From positions 186,001-250,000 of the forward strand of contig DASSNU010000015.1 in NCBI GenBank assembly GCA_035701265.1: a DNA stretch of 64,000 bases, read 5' to 3'. The notes under the pieces are model-generated. The model saw only the letters and a program-made list of their open reading frames with translations. It was not told the DNA's origin and searched no databases. The translations under genes were made by a program, and so were the position numbers. This document shows positions 42,247 through 50,819 of this stretch, piece by piece (positions within the stretch are counted from its first letter, which is position 1; each line of letters starts with the position of its first letter). The DNA is from DASSNU01 sp035701265. Lineage in GTDB: Bacteria; Gemmatimonadota; Gemmatimonadetes; Gemmatimonadales; Gemmatimonadaceae.

Positions 42247-43265
42247 GAAGTCCGTCCCTCCGTCGTGCCACCAGCGGTCTCGCCGCGGCTGACATCCGCT
42301 CCCTCAACCGCGCGCCGCCGTGCCCAGACCAGCAGCGCGTTGGCGCGCTCGTAGTCCGGGCGCTCGGGAAGGTGCGTCGAGGCGAGCGCCGCATCGAACT
42401 CCCGATGCAGCGCGAGGCGCCACTCGTTCACCTCCTCCCATGCGGTCTCTCCGCGCTTGATCGCGAGCAAGCGCTCGCGATGCTCCCCAACGTGCACGGG
42501 AACATACCCTTCGCGCAGCGCGGTCACCCCCGCGATGAGCAACCGGATGAGATGCATCGCGTGCTTCCACTTGAGCGTGCCCGTGGTGCGAATGTCCTGC
42601 TCCAACCGCTTGAACTGGCTGAGGACGTAGCCGTTGTACGTCTGGTAGAGATGTTTCGAGAGGAAGCGCGATCGCATCTCGATCAGCGCATCGGCCACCG
42701 GCGAGGTGTGCTCGACGATCGGCGTGTACAGGCACTCGAGGATGTTCGGATTCGCCTTGAGCGCCAGCACGATGAACTTGCGCAGCTCCCAGTAGACCTC
42801 ATCGGTCTCCCGATCCTCGAGTTGCTCCGGGACGCCGTACAGCGACCAGTGCAGCTCCGCGGGCGGGAGATAGATCCCGCGCCGGTCCACATCGGACTGC
42901 GCTCCGGCAAGGCCGTACGCGTGCGAGCCCACGATGCAGCGGTAGATGACGTGCTGGTACAGATCGTAGTCGCGCAGCACGCCGAGCGCGTCCAGCTCGT
43001 CCGCCTGAACGTGCTTGCGGATGGAGAGCTCGTTCCTTCGCAGAGAGACCTCGCGGCCATCGGGAAGACGTACGCGATACGAGTGCGTCGCATCGTCCGG
43101 TGCGCGGACGATCACTCCCGCTGCGCCGAGTGGCACGACGAGCACACCGCCGGCATCGCGCACTTCCACGCGCGACACCACCTGCGTGCCCGCCGGGAGA
43201 ATGAGGTGTGTGGAGCGAGCCGTGCCGGCCGCGCGGTCCACCTGCGGAACGTGATGCTTGCTCAT
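42243..43265 (-). CDS. Polymerase-beta-fold nucleotidyltransferase with N-terminal barrel, first copy
   Basis: I use ATG 43265 (MSKHHVPQVDRAAG); a GTG at 43310 is the alternative, and neither has an ideal ribosome site. The 340-residue product has an extra N-terminal small beta-barrel-like domain (LGAAGVIVRAPDDATHSYRV, then RLPDGREVSLRRNEL). The nucleotidyltransferase core follows: GSHAYG at residues 113-118, Asp125 and Asp127 in SDVDRRG, and Asp155 in TDEVYWELRKF. A helical part (LKWKHAMHLIRLLIAGVTAL) may bind RNA or a partner. It is a paralogue of the next gene with a fuller catalytic motif. It overlaps the second copy by four bases and lies 84 bases behind Hen1. Confidence 0.87.
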   Translation of the reverse strand: MSKHHVPQVDRAAGTARSTHLILPAGTQVVSRVEVRDAGGVLVVPLGAAGVIVRAPDDATHSYRVRLPDGREVSLRRNELSIRKHVQADELDALGVLRDYDLYQHVIYRCIVGSHAYGLAGAQSDVDRRGIYLPPAELHWSLYGVPEQLEDRETDEVYWELRKFIVLALKANPNILECLYTPIVEHTSPVADALIEMRSRFLSKHLYQTYNGYVLSQFKRLEQDIRTTGTLKWKHAMHLIRLLIAGVTALREGYVPVHVGEHRERLLAIKRGETAWEEVNEWRLALHREFDAALASTHLPERPDYERANALLVWARRRAVEGADVSRGETAGGTTEGRTS

Positions 43266-43349
43266 CCTTCGCTCTGGTGCATGTGCCGACGTGCGCCGGC
43301 AGCTCGGCACACCGAGCCCGGCAACGACGTCATGACCTGGATAGGGACG

Positions 43350-44771
43350 CTACGCTCCCGCCGGCGCCCGCAGCGTCGTGAAGATCCCCATCTGCGTGGG
43401 CGAGCCGACCTCGTCGTCCACCGGACCCACGGGGGCGAACCGCACAGTATAGCCGAACCGCCCGGCCACGCGCGCTGCCCACGACTCGAACTCCGGCCGC
43501 GTCCACTCGAAGCGGTGGTCACGGTGACGGAAGCGCCCCGCGGGGAGCGATGGCCAGCGCACGTTGTACTCGGCGTTGGGAGTGGTGATGATCGCCGTGC
43601 CGGGACGTGCGTGCTCGAACAGCACCCGCTCGAAGGCCGCCAGGCGGGGCGGGTCGAGATGCTCGATCACCTCCACGACGGTGGCCGCGTCGAAGCCGGC
43701 CAGACGCTGGTCGCGGTACATGAGCGAGCCATGGAGCAGCGCGATCCGCTCCCGCTGCCGCTCCGGCAGGCGATCGAGCTTGAGCCGCTCCGAGGCGATG
43801 TCGAGCGAGCGGTACGAGACGTCCATCCCTACGATGCGCGTGAACTGCCGGTCGGCGAGGAGCAGCGCGAGGAGCCGTCCCTCGCCGCATCCCAGGTCGA
43901 CGACGGACTTGGCCCCGCTCGCGCGCAGCGCGCCGAGCACTGTCTGCAGCCGCTGCTCGTTGAGACTGAGCGGGCGCTCGAGCGCGCGCTCCTCCACGTC
44001 GTGTGCGGCACTGCCGGCGTCGTCTCCCTCCTCTTCTTCCTCGCTCGTGAGACGCGCGATGGCGTCCCGCACGAGCGAATGGCGGTGCTTGAGATAGCGC
44101 CGCGCGATGATCTCGCGCTCCGGGTGCGTGGCGAGCCACCCCTCCCCCGCCCGGACGAGCTTCTCCACTTCCGCGTCCCCCACGTAGTAGTGCTTCTCCC
44201 CGTCGAGCACGGGGATGAGCACGTACAGGTGCGCGAGCAGCTCGGACACACGCCTGGTGGCAGTGAGCGTCACCGTGAAGTAGCGCGCGTTTGGAGGCGC
44301 ATCCGTCCCGACAGTCACGACGTGCGGCTCCGCTGATAGCGCGTAGCCGAGCGGGCCGAAGAGCCGCTCGAGAAAGCTCTCGTCGCGGCAGGGGACCACG
44401 GCCAGGCGCGCCTCGAGAGGGATCGGGGTGTCCGCGAGCTCCGGCCGCTCCTTGCTCTGGCCGGCCATCGCTGACCGGAAGAGCTGCGCGATCGCGACGC
44501 TCAGGAAGGACGACGCGACGTACGGGCGATCGTTGACGTACTGCGCCAGCAGCCCGCCCTCTCCTCCTGGCCCACGCCGGCCGCGCACGAGCCCCACCGG
44601 ATCGATGTCGAGCACGAGCGCGGCGGTGCAGCGTGTGTCCGTGGCCTCGGGGTAGAGCACGTGCGCCCGCCCGAACGCAAGGTCGAACGACTGCGCGCGG
44701 GCGGGGTTCTTGTGCAGCAGGTAGCCGAGGTCGGTGGCGGGGGAGTGGGTGGTAGTGAGAGTAAGGAGCAT
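43350..44771 (-). CDS. hen1: 3'-terminal RNA ribose 2'-O-methyltransferase Hen1
   Basis: The 473-residue product starts at ATG 44771 (MLLTLTTTHSPATDLGYLLH). Residues 1 to about 240 form the bacterial Hen1 N-terminal domain, which in the known system activates the Pnkp ligase. The C-terminal methyltransferase has SAM motif VVDLGCGEGRL at 290-300. The metal-binding set typical of Hen1 follows: Glu367, Glu370 and His371 in EVIEHLDPPRL, and His419 in HRDHRFEW. It adds a 2'-O-methyl to the 3' end of cut RNA before sealing, so that the same cut cannot be repeated. It is the first gene of the operon. Confidence 0.97.
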   Translation of the reverse strand: MLLTLTTTHSPATDLGYLLHKNPARAQSFDLAFGRAHVLYPEATDTRCTAALVLDIDPVGLVRGRRGPGGEGGLLAQYVNDRPYVASSFLSVAIAQLFRSAMAGQSKERPELADTPIPLEARLAVVPCRDESFLERLFGPLGYALSAEPHVVTVGTDAPPNARYFTVTLTATRRVSELLAHLYVLIPVLDGEKHYYVGDAEVEKLVRAGEGWLATHPEREIIARRYLKHRHSLVRDAIARLTSEEEEEGDDAGSAAHDVEERALERPLSLNEQRLQTVLGALRASGAKSVVDLGCGEGRLLALLLADRQFTRIVGMDVSYRSLDIASERLKLDRLPERQRERIALLHGSLMYRDQRLAGFDAATVVEVIEHLDPPRLAAFERVLFEHARPGTAIITTPNAEYNVRWPSLPAGRFRHRDHRFEWTRPEFESWAARVAGRFGYTVRFAPVGPVDDEVGSPTQMGIFTTLRAPAGA

Positions 44772-44803
44772 CGTGGGGCGGGATGTGCACGAGGGGGTTT
44801 GGA

Positions 44804-44809
44804 ATTGTA
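44804..44809 (-). promoter_or_regulatory. Candidate -10 box of the hen1-pnkp operon
   Basis: On the reverse strand TACAAT lies 33 bases before the Hen1 ATG (44771). A TTTCGC -35-like box is 17 bases further upstream but is weak. A regulator such as RtcR is not present in the window. Confidence 0.35.
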
Positions 44810-44988
44810 CGCCGATGCGACGACATGCGAAACGGAGCGCGTTCTCGGGCGAGAGACTTGCCCCCGGCCGCGCGCACGCATTCGCGAGGCACTCCCCACC
44901 CCCACCGCCCCTTGCGACACCCCACCATCCGATGTCCAATTGAGTCGGTAGCTCTCTCCGACCTGACCCCCTCTTCGGAGCCCGCAGC

Positions 44989-47181
44989 ATGCTCACTCGT
45001 CTCACTCGACTCGCTGTCCTGTCGCTCCTCGTCGCGCTCCCACGCTTGGCCGTCGCCCAGGCGTCGGCCGGCGGCGATGTGCCGCCAGGCGTGCCGAACG
45101 ACTCCACCACCGACCCGTTCATCTGGCTCGAGGACCAGTACGGCCCTCGCTCCATGGCGTGGGTCCACGCGGAGAACGCCAAGACGGTCGCCGTCCTCGA
45201 GAAGGACCCGCACTTCGACACGCTCTACCAGCAAGCGCTCGACGTCGCGCAGGCACCCGACCGGATTCCGGGCGTGCAGTTCATGGCCGGCCAGCTCTAC
45301 AACTTCTGGCGTGACAGCGTGCACGTGCGCGGCATCTGGCGGCGCACCACCATGGCGAGCTACCGCACGTCCAATCCGCAGTGGACCACGGTGCTCGACC
45401 TCGACTCCCTTACCCGCGCCGAGAAGGCGAACTGGGTGTGGCGAGGCGCGAGCTGCGCGCAGCCTGCCGAGCGCCGGTGCATGATCTCACTCTCCGACGG
45501 CGGCGAGGACGCGGTGACCGTCCGCGAGTTCGACATCGACACGCGCCGCTTCGTCCCGAATGGCTTCGTCCTTCCCAAGGGGAAGCAACGCTTCACCTGG
45601 CTGGGCACCGACACGCTGCTCGTGTCGCGCGAGTGGAACTCCGGCGAGCTCACGAGCGCGGGGTATCCCTTCATCGTGAAGGCGGTGGTGCGCGGACAGC
45701 CACTCTCGAGCGCCAAGGAGATCTTCCGCGGTGATGCGGGAGACGGCGGCTACGGCGTGTCGCCGCGCACGATGCACGACGGCTCGGGGCACCGCCTGGT
45801 GGTCATCGACCGCCCGCTGGACACCTTCAAGGGAGAGACGTACGTGTTCGGTCCGAAAGGCGTCGCGCGGCTGGCGGTGCCAGGCAAGTCCGGCATGATG
45901 GGCATGATGGACGGCCAGGTGCTCATCCGGCTGTCCGAGCCGTGGACGGCGGGCGGCACCACGATCCCGGAGGGGGCGCTCGCGTCGTTCTCGGTTACGC
46001 AGGCGCTCAACGATCCCGCGCATCTCTCGCCGACGGTGGTGTACGCGCCCGGCCCGCGCGAGTCGATCGGCGGCGGGAGCACGACGCGCGACCGCCTGTT
46101 ACTCAACGTGGACGAGAACGTGCGCGGCCGCGTGTACGTCCTCTCGCACACCTCCTCCGGCGCGTGGACGCGCAAGCGCCTGTCGCTCCCGGACAATCTC
46201 ACTACGGGTGTGGGGGACGGCGACCTGCACGGGTCGCAGGCGTTCGTGCGCGTGAATGGCTTCCTCACTCCCACGAGCGTCTTCCTGGTGGACGCGAACA
46301 CCGGCACGCTCGCACGCATCAAGTCGGAGCGCGCGCAGTTCGACGCGTCGCACGACACGGTGGAGCAGCTCGAGGCGACGTCCACCGACGGCACGAAGAT
46401 CCCCTACTTCATCGTGCACTCCAAGGGGATGAAGCTCGACGGCACGAACCCCACGATCCTCACCGCCTACGGCGGCTTCGAGGTCTCGCGCACGCCGTCC
46501 TACTCGGCCACCGTCGGCAGGCTGTGGCTGGAGCGCGGCGGCGTGTACGTGCTCGCGAACATCCGCGGCGGCGGCGAGTTCGGGCCGGCGTGGCACGAGG
46601 CCGGGCTCAAGACGAAGCGGCAGATCATCTACGATGACTTCGCCTCGGTGGCCCGCGACCTCATCGCTCGGCACATCACGGACACCGCGCACCTGGGGAT
46701 CATGGGCGGCTCCAACGGCGGACTGCTGATGGGCGTCGAGATGACGGAGCACCCGGAGCTGTGGAAGGCGGTGGACATCCAGGTCCCGCTGCTCGACATG
46801 CTGCGTTACGAGTACATCGACGCCGGCGCATCGTGGGTGGGCGAGTACGGCAGTGTCACCAACCCCGAGGAGCGCGCCTTCCTCGCGCGCATCTCGCCGT
46901 ACAACAACCTCAAGCCGGGCGTGCACTACCCCGAGCCGCTCATCTGGACCACCACCAAGGACGACCGCGTGGGTCCGCAGCACGCGCGCAAGTTCGCGGC
47001 GAAGATGGCAAGCATGGGTTATCCGTATCTGTTCTACGAGGTGATCGAGGGCGGACACGGGGCCGGCGCGAACGCGAAGCAGACGTCGCACACGAACGCG
47101 CTGGAGTACACGTACTTCATGCGGAAGTTGATGCCATCGCGCGGTGGCGGTGCAGCGGCGGGCGGGGGCGGGACGCACTAG
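44989..47181 (+). CDS. Secreted prolyl oligopeptidase (S9A)
   Basis: The 730-residue product has a signal peptide (LAVLSLLVALPRLAVAQ) and the full prolyl oligopeptidase layout. The N-terminal extension has DPFIWLEDQYG and the propeller domain lies in the middle. The hydrolase domain starts with PTILTAYGGFEVSRTPSYSA and has GGGEFGPAWHEAGLKTKRQ. The catalytic set is Ser575 in GGSNGG, Asp658 or Asp659 in TKDDRV and His690 in GGHGAG. It degrades proline-containing oligopeptides, probably in the periplasm. A Gly/Ala-rich tail ends the protein. It is divergent from Hen1 with 217 bases between. Confidence 0.94.
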   Translation: MLTRLTRLAVLSLLVALPRLAVAQASAGGDVPPGVPNDSTTDPFIWLEDQYGPRSMAWVHAENAKTVAVLEKDPHFDTLYQQALDVAQAPDRIPGVQFMAGQLYNFWRDSVHVRGIWRRTTMASYRTSNPQWTTVLDLDSLTRAEKANWVWRGASCAQPAERRCMISLSDGGEDAVTVREFDIDTRRFVPNGFVLPKGKQRFTWLGTDTLLVSREWNSGELTSAGYPFIVKAVVRGQPLSSAKEIFRGDAGDGGYGVSPRTMHDGSGHRLVVIDRPLDTFKGETYVFGPKGVARLAVPGKSGMMGMMDGQVLIRLSEPWTAGGTTIPEGALASFSVTQALNDPAHLSPTVVYAPGPRESIGGGSTTRDRLLLNVDENVRGRVYVLSHTSSGAWTRKRLSLPDNLTTGVGDGDLHGSQAFVRVNGFLTPTSVFLVDANTGTLARIKSERAQFDASHDTVEQLEATSTDGTKIPYFIVHSKGMKLDGTNPTILTAYGGFEVSRTPSYSATVGRLWLERGGVYVLANIRGGGEFGPAWHEAGLKTKRQIIYDDFASVARDLIARHITDTAHLGIMGGSNGGLLMGVEMTEHPELWKAVDIQVPLLDMLRYEYIDAGASWVGEYGSVTNPEERAFLARISPYNNLKPGVHYPEPLIWTTTKDDRVGPQHARKFAAKMASMGYPYLFYEVIEGGHGAGANAKQTSHTNALEYTYFMRKLMPSRGGGAAAGGGGTH

Positions 47182-47293
47182 CTCCCGCTGCGCAGGAGTT
47201 TCGGGCGCGGTTCCGGTGAACCCATCGGGATCGCGCCCGAAGTGCAACTACGCGTCGCGTTGCGACGTCGAGAGGCGTCAAGAGCCCCGGTAC

Positions 47294-48988
47294 ATGTCGC
47301 TACAACCTCCGCTACGACGGATCGTCACCATCGCTTCCCTTGCGGTGGCGCTCGGTGCGGGCGCCTCGGTGCAGGCGCAGCAGCGCCCGCTGGATCTCAT
47401 TCCCTACCCCGCACACGTCACCGCTACGGGCGACACACTCCACTTCGGCGGCGTGCCCGTCGTGATGCCGGCCGATACCGCCGACAGCGCGCTGGTACGG
47501 CTCACTCTCCTCGGCACGCAGTTTCTCGCCGAGGCGCTCGGCGATGTACCACGTACCGATAGCGTCAGGTCGCATACCGACGTTCATGCCGGGGCGAAGG
47601 CATTCGCGCGCACGGATAGCTCCCCTCGCTCCGCGCCGGCCGTCCTTCTCACCATCGATCCAAGCTTCCCCGACAGCTCCCACGAAGCCTATGCGCTCGT
47701 GGTCGACTCCGCGGGCGTCCGGATTACCGCGCGCGATCACGCCGGCGTCTTCTACGGCCTCCAGACGCTCCGCGAGCTCGTGCGTCCGGACTCGGCGCGC
47801 GCGGCGGATGGTTGGAGCATTCCCGCCGCCCGCATCGACGACGCGCCGCGCTTCCCCTATCGCGGCGCGCACCTCGATGTCGTGCGCCACTTCTTTCCGG
47901 TCGCGTTCGTCGAGCGCTACATCGATCTCCTCGCGCGCTACAAGCTCAACACCTTCCACTGGCACCTCACCGACGACCAGGGGTGGCGCATCGAGATCGA
48001 GCGGTATCCGCGCCTCACGAGCGTCGGCTCGCGTCGCACTGAGACCGTCGTCGGCAAACACTTCGATCCATACGTGGGCGACGGTGTGCCGTACGGCGGC
48101 TACTACACGCAGGAGGAGATCCGCCAGGTGGTGGCGTACGCCGCCGAGCGCTACGTGACGGTGATCCCGGAGATCGAGATGCCGGGGCACGCGCGCGCCG
48201 CGCTGGCCGCGTACCCCGATCTCGCCTGCACGCCGGGCCCGTTCACCGTCGCGACCAGATGGGGCGTGTTCGACGACATCTTCTGTCCCACGGAGCACAC
48301 GTTCGATTTTCTCGAGAACGTGTTGACGGAAGTGATGGCACTCTTCCCCGGCACGTACATCCACGTGGGCGGCGACGAGGTCCCCAAGCGCCGCTGGCGC
48401 GAGAGCGACGCGGCGCAGGCGGTGATGCGGCGTGAGGGGCTGGCGAACGAAGCGGAGCTGCAGAGCTACTTCATGCGGCGCATCGAGGCGTTCCTCACTG
48501 CGCACGGGCGCCGGCTCATCGGGTGGGACGAGATTCTCGAGGGCGGGCTCCCGCCCGAGGCGACGGTCATGTCGTGGCGCGGCACGGCGGGAGGGATCGC
48601 CGCCGCGCGCGCGGGGCACGACGTCATCATGACGCCGTCGGATTTCCTGTACTTCGACCACTACCAGGGCGATCCGGCCACGGAGCCGCTCGCGATCGGC
48701 GGCTTCACCCCGCTCGGGAAGGTCTACGCGTTCGAGCCGGTGCCCGATTCGCTCACCGCCGACCAGGCGCGGCACATTCTTGGCGCGCAGGCGAACGTGT
48801 GGACCGAGTACATCGCCACCGAGTCGCAGGTTGAATACATGCTGTTCCCCCGATTGCTCGCGCTGGCCGAAGTCGTCTGGTCTCCGCGCGCATCGCGCGA
48901 TTGGGAGAGCTTCGAGGCGCGGCTGCCATCACAGCTCGAGGCGCTCGACCGGGCGTGGGTGAGGTACCGGAAGGAGCGTGGGCGCTGA
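47294..48988 (+). CDS. Secreted beta-N-acetylhexosaminidase (GH20)
   Basis: I place the start at ATG 47294 (MSLQPPLRRIVTIASLAVAL), which gives a signal peptide ending near VQAQ; the frame upstream to 47144 overlaps the peptidase gene and is unlikely to be coding. The 564-residue enzyme has LDLIPYPAHV at the front and the GH20 barrel: FPYRGAHLDVVRHFFPVAFV, FHWHLTDDQGWRIEIERYP, EIEMPGHARAALAAYP and the catalytic pair Asp361-Glu362 in HVGGDEVPKRRW. Later blocks are WDEILEGGLPPEATVMSWRG and LGAQANVWTEY. It would cut terminal GlcNAc or GalNAc from chitin oligomers or glycans. The peptidase upstream hints at a shared nutrient-scavenging role. Confidence 0.94.
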   Translation: MSLQPPLRRIVTIASLAVALGAGASVQAQQRPLDLIPYPAHVTATGDTLHFGGVPVVMPADTADSALVRLTLLGTQFLAEALGDVPRTDSVRSHTDVHAGAKAFARTDSSPRSAPAVLLTIDPSFPDSSHEAYALVVDSAGVRITARDHAGVFYGLQTLRELVRPDSARAADGWSIPAARIDDAPRFPYRGAHLDVVRHFFPVAFVERYIDLLARYKLNTFHWHLTDDQGWRIEIERYPRLTSVGSRRTETVVGKHFDPYVGDGVPYGGYYTQEEIRQVVAYAAERYVTVIPEIEMPGHARAALAAYPDLACTPGPFTVATRWGVFDDIFCPTEHTFDFLENVLTEVMALFPGTYIHVGGDEVPKRRWRESDAAQAVMRREGLANEAELQSYFMRRIEAFLTAHGRRLIGWDEILEGGLPPEATVMSWRGTAGGIAAARAGHDVIMTPSDFLYFDHYQGDPATEPLAIGGFTPLGKVYAFEPVPDSLTADQARHILGAQANVWTEYIATESQVEYMLFPRLLALAEVVWSPRASRDWESFEARLPSQLEALDRAWVRYRKERGR

Positions 48989-49008
48989 CGACCGTGCTAC
49001 CTCCGTTC

Positions 49009-49602
49009 TCAGTCCTGTACGTCGAACCAGTGCGCTCGGAGGGGCCGGGCAATACGCCAGCCGCCCTGCCGCACCGTCTCCGCCGTCGCCGAGCTGTCCG
49101 CCGTGTATAGCCATACGGCGTGGCGGGGCGGCAACATCATGCCGCCGTAGAAGAAGAACACCGAGAGCTCCCCTCGCCGGGGGCGCTGTGTCATGACGCG
49201 ATAGACGACGTCCCGTAGTGCGGGGGGAACGGGCTCGAAGCGCAGCGTGTCCAGTACGGAATCCGGAAGCTGACGGAGCTGGGCCACCGTCGTTTCCATC
49301 GCTGCCACGTGTGTGGCAAAGTCCCGATCGCGCAGCTTCACGCCAAAGACCGGCGCCACGTACGAGACGGCAGCCGTGATGAACAACAGCCCTCCCAGTA
49401 TTGCCGACCATGACCGCCACTTCCGCACCGATCGGATGAACACGACCACGCCGACAATCCAGGTGATCGCGAAGAGGGCCATGTAGAACAGGGATACGTA
49501 GGTCCCGCGCTTCGTGCGCTGGAAGGCGATCTCCGAGACGACGCATGCGACGCCGGTGAGGAGCACGGCCGCCGATGCAATCCGGACGGTACGGAGCGAC
49601 AT
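49009..49602 (-). CDS. Hypothetical membrane protein (197 aa)
   Basis: The protein starts MSLRTVRIASAAVLLTGVAC and has about three membrane helices near the front (YVSLFYMALFAITWIVGVVV, SAILGGLLFITAAVSYVAPV). A soluble C-terminal domain of about 100 residues follows (HVAAMETTVAQLRQLPDSVL, FFFYGGMMLPPRHAVWLYTA). No family is recognised. It converges with the hexosaminidase gene; only 20 bases separate the stops. Confidence 0.65.
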   Translation of the reverse strand: MSLRTVRIASAAVLLTGVACVVSEIAFQRTKRGTYVSLFYMALFAITWIVGVVVFIRSVRKWRSWSAILGGLLFITAAVSYVAPVFGVKLRDRDFATHVAAMETTVAQLRQLPDSVLDTLRFEPVPPALRDVVYRVMTQRPRRGELSVFFFYGGMMLPPRHAVWLYTADSSATAETVRQGGWRIARPLRAHWFDVQD

Positions 49603-49783
49603 GTCGAGATTCCCTGCGGGTGCGCGCGGACACGCGAAGGGCGGGATCCCTTCACGAGTGGAGGATCAGAGACCCCAGGCCGAACGATCAGCGACGACAA
49701 CGAAGGCACCGCCAGCGCAGAAGATCGTGGAATCCCTCGCCGGGTCAAGGCGATCGCGTAGGGGCTGTCCGCTCACGCACACC

Positions 49784-50140
49784 TCACACCGTGCGCGGCG
49801 CCAGCCCCCGTGCCTGCGCATGACGCACCAGCCGCTGCAGCCGCCGCACCTCGGCGCGCGCGACCGCCTGGCCGAAGCTCGTGAGCCGGTAGTAGCGGCG
49901 CCGCTCGTCGTCCGCGCGCGTGCGCCGCTTCTCCACCTCCGCGATGAGCCCCTGCTCCACCATGCGCGCGATGGAGCGGTAGAGGGTGCCGGCACTGAGT
50001 CGCAGCTCGCCGTCTGTCCGCTCCTCCACGTCCCGCATGATTGCGTAGCCGTGACGCTCTCCCTCAGCCAGCGCCAGCAGGATGTGCAGGGTGGCCGAAG
50101 GAAGAGGAAGGAGCTGTTCCACGTTGTGGTCGTCTGTCAT
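49784..50140 (-). CDS. PadR family transcriptional regulator (permease-linked, class 2)
   Basis: I use ATG 50140 (MTDDHNVEQLLPLPSATLHI), giving 118 residues; the frame extends to 50185. The winged helix is ATLHILLALAEGERHGYAIM, RDVEERTDGELRLSAGTLYR, SIARMVEQGLIAEVEKRRTR and DERRRYYRLTSFGQAVARAE. This class differs from the LLQGTLDLLIL class at 1654, 27876 and 58597 and matches the gene at 59143. It lies 77 bases behind an NTF2-like gene and divergent from the class-2 permease at 50820, so the region 50658-50819 probably holds promoters for both directions. Confidence 0.88.
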   Translation of the reverse strand: MTDDHNVEQLLPLPSATLHILLALAEGERHGYAIMRDVEERTDGELRLSAGTLYRSIARMVEQGLIAEVEKRRTRADDERRRYYRLTSFGQAVARAEVRRLQRLVRHAQARGLAPRTV

Positions 50141-50216
50141 GTCGCCCCGAAGGCTACGGTGGTCTGGCGTGAACGGAGGCTGCACACGGCGCGCCGCCCC
50201 GACGATCGCGCCGCGG

Positions 50217-50657
50217 TCAGCGCGGCCTGTTCTCCCAGAGAACGTTGACGATCACCCAGCGGCCATTCCAGCGAGCGAGCTCCAGATAGTCTACCCAATC
50301 GGTGGCATCCACCCGCACCACGGCAGCCCCACGGTAGATGTCCAGGATGCGGATGTCCATCCGGCGCTTGTTGGCCGGCGTGGCCCTCCCCCCACCCTCC
50401 CGCGTGTAATCCACCAGCGTCTTCGCGCCCATGTGCGAGAGCTGGCTGCGCCCCTGCGCGTCGGTGGTGACGATGCGCTTGGCCAGCTCGGGATGCACCG
50501 CGCGTTGCATGCGGGCGGTGTCGCCGGTGTACCACCCCTCGATGTAGTCCAGCGCCGTGGCGCGAATGGCGGCGCTGTCCTGCGCCGTCTGCGCGGCGGC
50601 TGGCGCGCTCGCCAGGAGCGCGACGGCGAAAGCGGCGATGCTGAGGCGCGTGTTCAT
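50217..50657 (-). CDS. Secreted NTF2-like (putative lumazine-binding) protein
   Basis: Start ATG 50657 follows GGAGGG six bases upstream. The 146-residue product has a signal peptide (AAFAVALLASAPAAAQ) and a SnoaL/NTF2-like fold: IRATALDYIEGWYTGDTARM, HPELAKRIVTTDAQGRSQLS, MGAKTLVDYTREGGGR, and the closing WVDYLELARWNGRWVIVNVL. The pattern is that of PF12893-type putative lumazine-binding proteins, which are of unknown function. It is probably co-transcribed with the PadR gene behind it and divergent from the permease. Confidence 0.85.
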   Translation of the reverse strand: MNTRLSIAAFAVALLASAPAAAQTAQDSAAIRATALDYIEGWYTGDTARMQRAVHPELAKRIVTTDAQGRSQLSHMGAKTLVDYTREGGGRATPANKRRMDIRILDIYRGAAVVRVDATDWVDYLELARWNGRWVIVNVLWENRPR

Positions 50658-50701
50658 CGGATCCCTCCGGTCATGGGTTGCCCGCGTCGGCACTATGTGC
50701 A

Positions 50702-50729
50702 TTGACAATATAGCCACAGTGGATATAGT
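50702..50729 (+). promoter_or_regulatory. Permease promoter with palindromic centre
   Basis: TTGACA at 50702-50707 and TATAGT at 50724-50729 are 16 bases apart. Between them, 50709-50727 is an almost perfect 19-base dyad around CCAC-A-GTGG (one mismatch in the arms). It lies about 90 bases before the permease start at 50820, leaving a long leader. The divergent NTF2-PadR genes may use the same region. Confidence 0.65.
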
Positions 50730-50819
50730 TTGGCCAGTGGCGCCGGGTCATGGTCCGGCGGCAGAGGGGAGTCGAACGGCGAATGCGGCGTCACACGTCA
50801 CCCTTCCACCACTCCGCGT

